Assembly (NCBI GenBank): GCA_964559535.1 | Contig: CAZLIC010000103.1 | Location: 1 to 12,770, forward strand | Reading direction: 5' to 3' | From: CAZLIC01 sp964559535 | GTDB lineage: Bacteria > Pseudomonadota > Alphaproteobacteria > Rhodobacterales > Rhodobacteraceae | DNA: 12,770 nucleotides | Part shown: positions 7,393 through 12,770 of the stretch, piece by piece | Layout of the letters: each line of letters begins with the position of its first letter | How positions within the stretch are numbered: the stretch's first letter is position 1 | Made by a program: the position numbers and the translations under genes | The notes under the pieces: generated by a model | The model's input: the letters and a program-made list of their open reading frames with translations, nothing else | Database searches by the model: none | What the model was told of the DNA's origin: nothing

Positions 7393-7421
7393 TTGCGCGT
7401 GGCGGTGGTTCTGCCTATACG
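7393..7421 (+). promoter_or_regulatory. Candidate sigma-70 promoter for tRNA-Val and possibly rpmJ
   Basis: TTGCGC (7393-7398) and TATACG (7416-7421) are separated by an ideal 17 bases, and the tRNA begins about 60 bases downstream of the expected start. The -35 box lies six bases from the -35 box of the divergent amidohydrolase promoter candidate, so RNA polymerase could occupy only one of the two at a time. Confidence 0.55.
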
Positions 7422-7489
7422 CCCATCCACCCGACGCGGTTCCGCCCGCGTCGTTTTCGTTGGTGCGGGCGGGGCGCGTGGGGCACGGC

Positions 7490-7564
7490 GGGCGGTTAGC
7501 TCAGCGGTAGAGCACTACGTTGACATCGTAGTGGCCACTGGTTCGATCCCAGTACCGCCCACCA
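7490..7564 (+). tRNA. tRNA-Val (anticodon GAC), CCA encoded
   Basis: The full cloverleaf can be drawn by eye. The acceptor stem GGGCGGT (7490-7496) pairs with ACCGCCC (7554-7560). The D arm is GCTC...GAGC. The anticodon stem CTACG/CGTAG encloses loop TTGACAT, with anticodon GAC at 7522-7524. The five-base variable loop is TGGCC, and the T arm ACTGG-TTCGATC-CCAGT follows. The discriminator is A (7561), followed by an encoded CCA (7562-7564). All stems are perfectly paired, so the gene looks functional. It decodes GUC and GUU valine codons. A promoter-like sequence lies about 70 bases upstream and the bL36 gene follows 77 bases downstream on the same strand. Confidence 0.97.
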
Positions 7565-7641
7565 TTTTCACCGCTCCCCAAGACGCGGGGGGCACAGGTT
7601 CAACCGAAGGCGCGACCGCGCCGAGAGAGGGGAGACAGCCA

Positions 7642-7767
7642 ATGAAGGTTGCCAACTCGCTGCGCTCGCTGAAGACGCGCCATCGCGACTGCCAGATCGT
7701 GCGCCGCAAGGGCCGGGTCTATGTGATCAACAAGACCCAGAAGCGCTACAAGGCCCGCCAGGGCTGA
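7642..7767 (+). CDS. rpmJ: 50S ribosomal protein bL36 (zinc-independent type)
   Basis: This is a 41-residue basic protein beginning MKVANSLRSLKTRHRDCQI, with the highly recognisable block GRVYVINKTQKRYKARQG at its end. It is the smallest protein of the large ribosomal subunit and helps fold 23S rRNA near the peptidyl-transferase region. The zinc-ribbon form has a C..C...C....H ligand set. Here only one Cys (C17) remains, so this is the zinc-free type, similar in form to E. coli YkgO and common as the main copy in alphaproteobacteria. ATG 7642 is preceded by GAGAGGGGAGACAGCC, a good ribosome binding site. A strong intrinsic terminator follows 26 bases after the stop. Confidence 0.96.
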   Translation: MKVANSLRSLKTRHRDCQIVRRKGRVYVINKTQKRYKARQG

Positions 7768-7793
7768 GCCGTCAACGCCGGAATTGCTGCGTG

Positions 7794-7825
7794 CGGCCGC
7801 CCCACCGGGCGGCCGTTTCGTTTTT
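7794..7825 (+). terminator. Intrinsic terminator after rpmJ
   Basis: A perfect nine-base stem, CGGCCGCCC (7794-7802) with GGGCGGCCG (7807-7815), has a four-base loop and is followed by TTTCGTTTTT (7816-7825). It sits just after rpmJ on the coding strand and is a textbook rho-independent terminator. Confidence 0.92.
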
Positions 7826-7949
7826 GCCCCCCGCGCGCATCGCGGCGTCCCAGCGTGGGACACGGCGTGGGACATGCAATATCAATGGCTTGCGGGCGCC
7901 GATTCAGGATTTGGAAGGGTTTGCACCAGGGTTTTCGGGGGCGCGGCGG

Positions 7950-8414
7950 TCAGGCGGCCTGGATCGTGCGCGCCTCGGTCAGGATGGCATAGAGCTTGGC
8001 CGGGTCGCTGTTGGCGCGCAGCTTGGTTACCACGGACGGGTCGCGCATGGTGCGGCTGACCAGCGCCAGCGCCTTCAGGTGGTCAACCCCCGAATCCTTG
8101 GGTGCCAGCAGCGCGAACACCAGGTCCACCGGCTGGCGGTCGACGCTGTCATAGTCGAGCGGGCGTTCCAGCCGGATGAACAGCCCCACGATGCGCCCCA
8201 GATCATCAAGCCGGGCATGGGGCAGCGCGATGCCGTGCCCCACGCCCGTCGGCCCCAGGCTTTCGCGTTCCTGCAGCCCGTCCACCACCGTGGCGCTGAT
8301 GATGCCATAGGCCTGCGCCGCGGCATCACCCAGTTCGTGGAACAGCCGCTTCTTGGAGGTGACGTTTCCAAGCACGCGCACGGCGGCAGGTGTCAGGAGT
8401 TTGGAAATGTCCAT
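7950..8414 (-). CDS. ptsN: Nitrogen-regulatory PTS enzyme IIA (EIIA-Ntr)
   Basis: This is a 154-residue cytosolic protein of normal EIIA-Ntr length. The phosphorylated His is visible in GHGIALPHARLDD as H66, and SLGPTGVGHGIALPHA is the family's signature region. It receives phosphate from NPr of the PTS-Ntr chain. It controls processes such as K+ transport and nitrogen/carbon balance by protein contact. It is the last gene of the minus-strand block and starts 32 bases after the hpf stop. That gap contains a short GC hairpin and no strong Shine-Dalgarno sequence. The hpf-ptsN pairing is classical, but the usual upstream neighbour rpoN is missing here. Confidence 0.96.
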   Translation of the reverse strand: MDISKLLTPAAVRVLGNVTSKKRLFHELGDAAAQAYGIISATVVDGLQERESLGPTGVGHGIALPHARLDDLGRIVGLFIRLERPLDYDSVDRQPVDLVFALLAPKDSGVDHLKALALVSRTMRDPSVVTKLRANSDPAKLYAILTEARTIQAA

Positions 8415-8446
8415 GGAGTCGCTGATTCCAGTGCGCCGGGGGCGCG

Positions 8447-9022
8447 TTACTTGCTGTTTCGAGGGTCGATCCAGCCGATGTTGCCATCGTCGCGCCGGTA
8501 TACCACGTTCACCCCGCCGTGCCCCTCGTTGCGGAAGACAAGCATCCGCTGGCCTGCAAGTTCCATCTGCATCACGGCTTCGCCCACGGTGATCGACGGG
8601 ATCCTGGTTTCCATCTCGGCGATCACGACCGGGACAAGGGTTTCGGGTTCGGGTTCCCCGGCTTCTTCCGAGGCCGCGAGGATATAGGCCGGGGACGCGT
8701 CGAACTCAACGGGTGACGTCCGGTCACGGTGATGGTCGCGCAGGCGGCGCTTGTAGCGGCGCAACTGCTTGTCCATCCGTTCGCGGCACATCTCGAAGGC
8801 GGCATAGATTTCGGGGGCGTGGCCTCTGGCCTGGGCGGTCAGGCCGGTGGACAGATGGATGACGGCTTCGCAGACGAATTCATGCGCGGCGCGGGAGAAC
8901 ACCACCACGGCCTCGGTCGGGCGCTGGGCGTACTTGTCGACGATCTCGCCCAGTTCGGCCTTTACATGGGTCTGCAGCGCCTCGCCGATGTCGATCTGTT
9001 TGCCGCTGATCTGGTACCGCAT
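8447..9022 (-). CDS. hpf: Ribosome hibernation-promoting factor, long form
   Basis: This is a 191-residue protein. The N-terminal sigma-54 modulation/S30AE domain runs from MRYQISGKQIDIGEALQTHV to about residue 105, including the basic segment KQLRRYKRRLRDHHRDR that contacts rRNA. The C-terminal dimerisation domain (about residues 135-188) ends in NIGWIDPRNSK and carries MLVFRNEGHGGVNVVYRR. Long HPF dimerises 70S ribosomes into inactive 100S particles in stationary phase. The start at 9020-9022 is fixed by a near-perfect AAGGAGG four bases upstream; the frame stays open further upstream but runs through tandem repeats with no family similarity. It has its own candidate promoter in the gap after lptB and is followed by ptsN. 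Confidence 0.96.
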   Translation of the reverse strand: MRYQISGKQIDIGEALQTHVKAELGEIVDKYAQRPTEAVVVFSRAAHEFVCEAVIHLSTGLTAQARGHAPEIYAAFEMCRERMDKQLRRYKRRLRDHHRDRTSPVEFDASPAYILAASEEAGEPEPETLVPVVIAEMETRIPSITVGEAVMQMELAGQRMLVFRNEGHGGVNVVYRRDDGNIGWIDPRNSK

Positions 9023-9026
9023 GTTT

Positions 9027-9033
9027 CCTCCTT
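9027..9033 (-). promoter_or_regulatory. Strong ribosome binding site of hpf
   Basis: Read on the minus strand this is AAGGAGG followed by AAAC and the hpf ATG. It is the best Shine-Dalgarno match in the window and decides the hpf start over the longer upstream open frame. Confidence 0.9.
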
Positions 9034-9138
9034 CGCGTATGGATTCGGCCCGCCCCGGTACAGGGCGGGTTTCGGTCTGGGCGTGGACTGGGATTGATCC
9101 GTATTGTCCGGCCGCGCGGGGCGCGGCAGATGGCGCGC

Positions 9139-9180
9139 GTTGGGGCCGGACGGTTGGGGCCAGACGGTTGGGGCCAAACG
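9139..9180. repeat. Three tandem copies of a 14-bp unit in the lptB-hpf gap
   Basis: The unit GTTGGGGCCRRACG occurs three times head to tail at 9139-9152, 9153-9166 and 9167-9180. The copies differ only at positions 10 and 11 of the unit (GG, AG, AA). It lies in the untranslated leader expected for hpf, about 25-70 bases downstream of the candidate promoter. It does not encode a recognised peptide. Confidence 0.9.
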
Positions 9181-9205
9181 GGGGCAAGTTGCGCACGCAT
9201 CACGG

Positions 9206-9237
9206 GTATTTGGCGCCCGGGCACCCACGCTTGTCAA
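9206..9237 (-). promoter_or_regulatory. Candidate promoter for hpf-ptsN
   Basis: On the minus strand a perfect TTGACA (9237-9232) is followed, 19-20 bases on, by the AT-rich CAAATAC. The -35 is a consensus match, but the -10 is poor and the spacing is long. The position between lptB and hpf makes a separate hpf promoter plausible. Confidence 0.35.
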
Positions 9238-9254
9238 CGGATTCGCGAAGGCTG

Positions 9255-9281
9255 CGTGACAGATGCGTGAAACCTGTCACG
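9255..9281. repeat. Inverted repeat at the lptB stop codon, upstream of the hpf promoter candidate
   Basis: CGTGACAG (9255-9262) and CTGTCACG (9274-9281) are perfect eight-base arms around an 11-base centre. The right arm includes the lptB stop codon (9277-9279). It could be an RNA hairpin ending the lpt message or a dimeric regulator site about 20 bases upstream of the hpf -35 box. There is no T-tract. Confidence 0.6.
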
Positions 9282-10029
9282 AGATCCGGAAATTCTGTCC
9301 GAGGTAGACGCGGCGCACGTTTTCATCGCGCACCACTTCGTCGGTGGTCCCGCTCATCAGCACGCGACCGTCGTGCAGGATATAGGCGCGGTCCACGATA
9401 TCCAGCGTTTCCCGCACGTTGTGGTCGGTGATCAGCACGCCGATGCCGCGCCCCTTCAGGTCGTGCACCAGACCGCGGATCTCGCCCACGGCGATGGGGT
9501 CGACCCCGGCAAAGGGTTCGTCCAGCAGGAGGTAGCGCGGGTTTGCGGCCAGGCATCGGGCGATTTCCACCCGGCGGCGTTCGCCGCCCGACAGGGCCAG
9601 CGCCGGCGTGCGCCGCAGGTGGGTGATCGAGAACTCGGACAGGAGTTCTTCCAGCCGTTCGTGCCGGGTGTGGCGGTCGCGATGAACGATTTCCAGCACG
9701 GCCAGAATGTTGTCCTCGACGTTCAGGCCGCGGAAGATGGACACCTCCTGCGGCAGATAGCCGATGCCCAGCCGGGCGCGGCGGTACATCGGCAGCGCCG
9801 TGACATCGCGCCCGTCGATCAGCACCTGACCGCCTTCGGGCGTGACCAGCCCGGCGATGGCGTAGAAGCAGGTGGTCTTGCCGCTGCCGTTGGGGCCCAG
9901 CAGTGCCACCACCTCGCCGCGGTCCAGCCGCATGGACACGTCGCGGATCACCGGGCGCTTGCGGTAGCTTTTCCGCAGGCTTTTGATGAGCAGCCCGGCG
10001 GTGCCCTGCGTGACCGACAGTTCCGGCAT
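9277..10029 (-). CDS. lptB: LPS export ABC transporter ATP-binding protein LptB
   Basis: This is a 250-residue ABC ATPase with all expected elements. Walker A GPNGSGKTT is at residues 45-53, the Q-loop is Q94 in YLPQEVSIFR (a block typical of LptB), and the signature LSGGERRR is at 146-153. Walker B YLLLDEP is at 166-172, followed by FAGVDPIAV, and the switch His is H203 in ITDHNVRETL. Together with LptF/LptG it powers extraction of lipopolysaccharide from the inner membrane toward the LptC-LptA bridge. The start codon overlaps the lptA stop by one base (TGATG), which indicates translational coupling. LptF/G are not in the window, as is usual. Confidence 0.97.
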   Translation of the reverse strand: MPELSVTQGTAGLLIKSLRKSYRKRPVIRDVSMRLDRGEVVALLGPNGSGKTTCFYAIAGLVTPEGGQVLIDGRDVTALPMYRRARLGIGYLPQEVSIFRGLNVEDNILAVLEIVHRDRHTRHERLEELLSEFSITHLRRTPALALSGGERRRVEIARCLAANPRYLLLDEPFAGVDPIAVGEIRGLVHDLKGRGIGVLITDHNVRETLDIVDRAYILHDGRVLMSGTTDEVVRDENVRRVYLGQNFRIS

Positions 10030-10556
10030 CAGTTGCCGCCTTGTGCCGCGGTGCCGGAGCCGCCACCGGGCTGGAACACGGTTTTCACCCGGCCCTCCAT
10101 CACGCCGGTCCCAGCCTTCAGGTCCAGCACCAGGCGTTCGCCGGAAATGGCGTTCTGGCCCTGTGTCAGCAGCACGCTGCCGGTCATCACCACGTTGCCT
10201 GTGGCCAGCGTGTAAACCGCCTCGGCGGCCTCGGCCGCATCGGTGGCATTCACCAGCGTGACGCCGCCGCTGGCGTGCAGCTTGTCGATGGCGCCGCCGC
10301 CTTCGGCGTATTCCACCCGCACGGTGGCGGCCGTCAGGCGCAGCGCGCCCTGCACCGCCAGCACGTTGCCGGTAAACACGGCGGTGCCGTCGGACTGGTT
10401 TACCTGCAGGCTGTCGGCGGTGACCTCGACGGGCTGGGTGGGGTCCTGCTTGACCCCGCCGAAGGCGACCTGGGTGCCCTGGGCCGCGACCGGCGTGGGG
10501 ACAGCCGCGGCGGCCGCAAGCAGCAGGGCGGCGAGAGCGAGGGGAAGGGTGCGCAT
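10029..10556 (-). CDS. lptA: LPS transport periplasmic protein LptA
   Basis: This is a 175-residue protein with a clear Sec signal peptide: MRTLPLALAALLLAAAAA, followed by an AxA-type site near residues 23-25 (VAAQ). The mature part is an OstA-like beta-jellyroll: PVEVTADSLQVNQSDGTAVFTGNV (about residues 42-65, split by the predicted turns), then repeated short strands such as LRLTAATVRVEY and AVYTLATGNVVMTGSVLLTQ. LptA forms the periplasmic bridge carrying LPS from LptC to the outer-membrane LptD. The C-terminal tail is Gly/Gln-rich and probably flexible. It overlaps lptC upstream and lptB downstream by one base each (TGATG), so the three are translated as a unit. Confidence 0.95.
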   Translation of the reverse strand: MRTLPLALAALLLAAAAAVPTPVAAQGTQVAFGGVKQDPTQPVEVTADSLQVNQSDGTAVFTGNVLAVQGALRLTAATVRVEYAEGGGAIDKLHASGGVTLVNATDAAEAAEAVYTLATGNVVMTGSVLLTQGQNAISGERLVLDLKAGTGVMEGRVKTVFQPGGGSGTAAQGGN

Positions 10557-11170
10557 CAGGGGCCGTCCGCGGTTGCTTTCGGGGGATGGTATACCAGCCG
10601 CACGCCGCCGTTGAAGGCCATAGCGTAGTGGCCCGCGCCGGAAGCGGGGGATAACAGCATCGAGCCCGCCGTCAGGCGCCCCGCCGGGCCTGTGGCGGCG
10701 ACGGCGCCGGGGCTGGCAAGGCGGGTACGGTCCATGGCGGCCGTCAGCGCGTCGGACGTCACCCGCCAGCCGGTGGAGGTGGTGACCACCACGTGGCCCG
10801 ACACGCGCAGCTCTTGCCCTGCCAGGTCAATCTGGCCGACCTCGGCCGTCAGTTCTGCGGTGCCGCCGCCCTTCATGTCCAGCACGGCGCGCAGGCCCTG
10901 CGCTGTGGCCCCCTGCGCGGTGCTGCCCGGCCGTGCCTCGTCGGCGGTGATCGTCAGCGCCGCGCCGTCCCCGGTGATGCCTGCCCAGGCGGGGGCGGTG
11001 ACGCGGGGTTCGCGCGCGCGTTCGGCAATGTCGACCTCGGCATAGGGGATGGCTGCATCGGGGTCGATGCGGCCCGAGAACAGGAACAGCGTCGACAAGA
11101 GCGCCAGTGCCGCCAGCGGCAGCGTGATCTTGAGAAAGGCCACGAGGCGCGAGTGCAGGTCGTCGGTCAT
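10556..11170 (-). CDS. lptC: LPS export system protein LptC
   Basis: This is a 204-residue bitopic membrane protein. A short basic N-terminus is followed by a single transmembrane segment (LKITLPLAALALLSTLFLF, about residues 13-31). The periplasmic LptC jellyroll domain follows, with strands such as GAALTITADEARP and AELTAEVGQIDLAGQELRV. It anchors the LptA bridge to the LptBFG exporter. The identity rests on fold-type features and on its position directly ahead of lptA and lptB, since LptC sequences are poorly conserved. The start is ATG at 11168-11170, with no strong Shine-Dalgarno sequence. It starts 81 bases after the rnd stop, so it may be read from the rnd promoter or from a weak one in that gap. 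Confidence 0.93.
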   Translation of the reverse strand: MTDDLHSRLVAFLKITLPLAALALLSTLFLFSGRIDPDAAIPYAEVDIAERAREPRVTAPAWAGITGDGAALTITADEARPGSTAQGATAQGLRAVLDMKGGGTAELTAEVGQIDLAGQELRVSGHVVVTTSTGWRVTSDALTAAMDRTRLASPGAVAATGPAGRLTAGSMLLSPASGAGHYAMAFNGGVRLVYHPPKATADGP

Positions 11171-11251
11171 GGGACCAAGGTAGGCACGGCGGCGGCCGGC
11201 GCCAAGCCGCGCTGGCCGGGGCGGGCGGGTTCCCGCCGCCGGACCGCACCG

Positions 11252-11866
11252 TCAGTGGTGGAAGATGTCGCGCTCGCCATCGTCCCAGCCCATCAGGTCC
11301 AGCCGAGCGCGGGTGGGCAGGAAGGCATAGCAGGCCTCGGCCACATCCAGCCGCCCTTCGCGTGCCAGCCGTGCCTCAAGTTCCGCCTTCAGGCGGTGCA
11401 GGTACAGCACGTCGGACGCCGCGTATTCCTTCTGTGCCTCGGTCAGCACCTCGGCGCCCCAGTCGGACGTCTGCTGCGCCTTCGACACGTCCACCCCCAC
11501 CAGATCGGCCAGCAGGTACTTCAGCCCGTGCCGGTCGGTGAAGGTGCGGATCAGCCTGGAGGCGATCTTGGTGCACCACACCGGCGCCGTCACCACGCCG
11601 AAGGCATTGTGCAGCGCGGCAATGTCGAAGCGGGCGAAGTGGAACAGCTTCAGCACCGCCGGGTCGGCCATGAGGCGTTCCAGGTTGGGCGCGCGCGCCT
11701 GTCCGCGTGCGATCTGCACCAGGTGCGCGTGGCCGTCGCCCGACGACAGCTGCACCACGCACAGCCGGTCGCGCCGCGGGTCCAGCCCCATTGTCTCGGT
11801 ATCGACGGCCACCACCGGGCCAAGGGTCAGGCCGTCCGGCAGGTCGTTGTGGTACAGGTGGATCAT
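11252..11866 (-). CDS. rnd: Ribonuclease D-like 3'-5' exonuclease (DEDDy), short form without HRDC domain
   Basis: This is a 204-residue protein containing only the DEDDy exonuclease domain. Exo I is AVDTETMGL with D22 and E24, Exo II is HFARFDIAALHN with D81, and Exo III is YAASDVLYLH with Y148 and D152. All catalytic acids are present. E. coli RNase D is about twice this length and has two HRDC domains, which are absent here; short forms are common in alphaproteobacteria. The ATG at 11866 is preferred over a TTG at 11881 because GGAG lies seven bases upstream of it and the protein then begins MIHLYHNDLP. It probably trims 3' ends of tRNA or other stable RNAs. It lies upstream of lptCAB on the same strand. 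Confidence 0.93.
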   Translation of the reverse strand: MIHLYHNDLPDGLTLGPVVAVDTETMGLDPRRDRLCVVQLSSGDGHAHLVQIARGQARAPNLERLMADPAVLKLFHFARFDIAALHNAFGVVTAPVWCTKIASRLIRTFTDRHGLKYLLADLVGVDVSKAQQTSDWGAEVLTEAQKEYAASDVLYLHRLKAELEARLAREGRLDVAEACYAFLPTRARLDLMGWDDGERDIFHH

Positions 11867-11873
11867 CGCGCCG

Positions 11874-11877
11874 CTCC
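11874..11877 (-). promoter_or_regulatory. Ribosome binding site deciding the rnd start
   Basis: On the minus strand GGAG lies seven bases before the ATG at 11866. This favours that start over the in-frame TTG at 11881, whose codon region would include this site. Confidence 0.7.
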
Positions 11878-11931
11878 GCAAGGGTCGCGCCCGGCATAGG
11901 CGGTTGGCAGCGGCGGTTCAATGCCGGGATG

Positions 11932-11961
11932 TTGCCAGACCTGTCCAGACTGTCCCATGAT
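11932..11961 (+). promoter_or_regulatory. Candidate promoter of the broken oxidoreductase gene
   Basis: TTGCCA (11932-11937) and CATGAT (11956-11961) are 18 bases apart, with the ATG 27 bases further on. Two pairs of hexamer direct repeats overlap or follow it: CTGTCC at 11941 and 11950, and CTCAGG at 11965 and 11975. These could be regulator half-sites. The match to consensus is modest. Confidence 0.3.
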
Positions 11962-11988
11962 ACCCTCAGGCAGACTCAGGGGGCACCG

Positions 11989-12715
11989 ATGGCGTGGAGC
12001 GAGAACGACAAGCGGCTGGGGATGGACCGGCCGATTTCCCGGCGCGATTTCCTTGACGGCATTGCGTTGACCGTTGGCGGAGCTGCGGCTTTGTAGATGT
12101 GCGGTGCGGGCCGCGCGCAGGCGTTCACGCCCAGGACAGATGCCGCCTATCCGCCTGCCTCGACCGGCCTGCAGGGGCAGACCGACGGGGCACAGTCCGC
12201 GGCCCATGCGCTGCGCAACGGCACCTTTCTGGGAAGGTCGAAGCACCACCGATACTGGCGAAACCTACGACCTTGTGGTCGTTGGTGCCGGCATTTCGGG
12301 ACTAGCGGCGGCGTTCCTGTACCGCCAGCAGGCCGGGGCCGACAAGCGCGTGCTGATCCTTGACCCGCTGGAGGATTTCGGGGGCCACGCCAAGCGCAAC
12401 GAATTCACCGCCTCGAACGGCGCCCGGCTGATCGGCTATGGCGGCAGCCAGACGATGCAGACGCCCAGCTACTTCTCGGCTGCCGTCAACCGGCTGTTGT
12501 CCGACGTCGGCATCGAGACCTCGAAGTTCGAGACCTACTACAACCAGTCCTGGGCCGAGGAGCGCGGCCTGTCGGGCGCCGTGTTCTTTGCGAAGGAACA
12601 GTGGGGCGAGGACCGGCTGGTGGTGCAGGGCGACGACACCGCCGCCTGGGTGGCGCAAACGCCGATGAACGACAAGGCCAAGGCCGATCTGATTGCGCTG
12701 ATTGATGCCCCGGCC
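11989..12715 (+). pseudogene. Tat-exported FAD/NAD(P)-binding oxidoreductase, broken (stop, frameshift, IS interruption)
   Basis: The gene starts at ATG 11989 behind AGGGGG. A twin-arginine signal, ISRRDFLDGIALTVGGAAAL, ends at an in-frame TAG (12094-12096). The same frame continues past it with export-protein-like sequence (QAFTPRTDAAYPPASTGLQG) to about 12226. A run of three T at 12226-12228 then shifts the frame; removing one T joins NGTF to WEGRSTTDTGETYDL. The Rossmann motif VVVGAGISGLAAAF (GxGxxG) follows and FGGHAKRNEF continues the FAD-binding region. The frame ends abruptly after DAPA at 12715, where an IS-like end begins and gives a TAA at 12728-12730. The family looks like periplasmic flavin oxidoreductases with a Rossmann fold; the substrate is unknown. 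The stop and shift could instead be sequencing errors, but the truncated 3' end is clear in this sequence. Confidence 0.85.
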
Positions 12716-12770
12716 GGCATTGTTGCGTAAATGCGATGGAGGATTCACTCAGTGAATCCAGCGTGGTAGC
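12716..12770. mobile_element. Probable insertion sequence terminus (IS5/IS903-like or IS6-like), cut by the window edge
   Basis: The oxidoreductase reading frame stops matching exactly at 12716, where GGCATTGTTGCGTAAA begins. This resembles terminal inverted repeats of the GGCxxTGTTG type found in IS903-like IS5-family and IS6-family elements (from memory, not a search). A perfect subterminal palindrome, GGATTCACTCAGTGAATCC, lies at 12741-12759. No transposase is visible because only 55 bases are present. Confidence 0.6.

Noticed and set aside
7393..7641. Upstream extension of the rpmJ frame across the tRNA
   Set aside because: It would translate through a perfectly folded tRNA-Val, and bL36 has its usual N-terminus at 7642 with a good ribosome binding site.
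7847..7861. Small hairpin GTCCCA-GCG-TGGGAC as a ptsN terminator
   Set aside because: The stem is only six bases and no T-tract follows on the minus strand, so it is too weak to call.
9139..9180. Possible CRISPR-like array
   Set aside because: The three 14-base units are directly adjacent with no spacers and are far too short for CRISPR repeats.
9023..9196. N-terminal extension of hpf through the tandem repeats
   Set aside because: The extra residues are low complexity, and AAGGAGG sits directly before the internal ATG, which gives the standard HPF N-terminus.
12074..12247. A separate start for an intact FAD oxidoreductase in the second frame
   Set aside because: The upstream part of that frame is Arg/Cys/Pro-rich and unlike an N-terminus, while the other frame carries a proper Tat signal. 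A frameshift explains both halves better.

Overview
This is a GC-rich, densely coding stretch of bacterial chromosome. Gene content and order point to an alphaproteobacterium, most likely a Rhodobacteraceae member. The supporting signs are a compact rnd-lptC-lptA-lptB-hpf-ptsN block with no rpoN between lptB and hpf, a zinc-free-type bL36 gene behind a tRNA-Val(GAC), and N-formylglutamate amidohydrolase and PaiB-like genes. The family assignment is inference from content, not from a database match. No gene-free stretch exceeds about 300 bases; the longest gap is the roughly 250 bases between lptB and hpf.

Layout. (1) 1-3628, plus strand: the 3' end of a hydantoinase/oxoprolinase subunit A gene (hyuA), a complete subunit B gene (hyuB), then three small membrane-protein genes of the Mrp/Mnh/Pha cation/proton antiporter (subunits E, F, G). 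hyuA/hyuB and mnhE/mnhF have ATGA stop-start overlaps, mnhE starts inside the end of hyuB, and mnhF and mnhG are 11 bases apart. All five therefore look like one transcript. Subunits A-D are not beside the E-F-G trio. (2) 3657-4925, minus strand: a glutathione S-transferase-like gene preceded by a PaiB-type FMN-binding protein. A CMD/AhpD-family peroxidase-related gene diverges from it on the plus strand (4977-5537). (3) 5578-5639: a large nested inverted repeat that supplies the stop codon of radC (5636-6403, minus), followed by an N-formylglutamate amidohydrolase gene (6476-7354, minus). (4) 7355-7825: back-to-back promoter-like sequences, tRNA-Val(GAC), bL36 and a strong intrinsic terminator. 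(5) 7950-11866, minus strand: in transcription order rnd, lptC, lptA, lptB, hpf, ptsN. This links an RNA exonuclease, the LPS export bridge and its ATPase, ribosome hibernation and PTS-Ntr signalling. The lpt genes overlap by one base each. The lptB-hpf gap holds an inverted repeat, a candidate promoter and three 14-bp tandem repeats. (6) 11989-12770, plus strand: a Tat-exported FAD/NAD(P)-binding oxidoreductase gene broken by an in-frame TAG, by a one-base frameshift, and by what looks like the end of an insertion sequence at 12716.

Most of the window is housekeeping. I found no convincing undescribed system. The parts most worth a second look are the E-F-G trio coupled to hyuAB, the nested palindrome at the end of radC, the repeat-rich lptB-hpf gap, and the multiply broken oxidoreductase with its presumed IS end.
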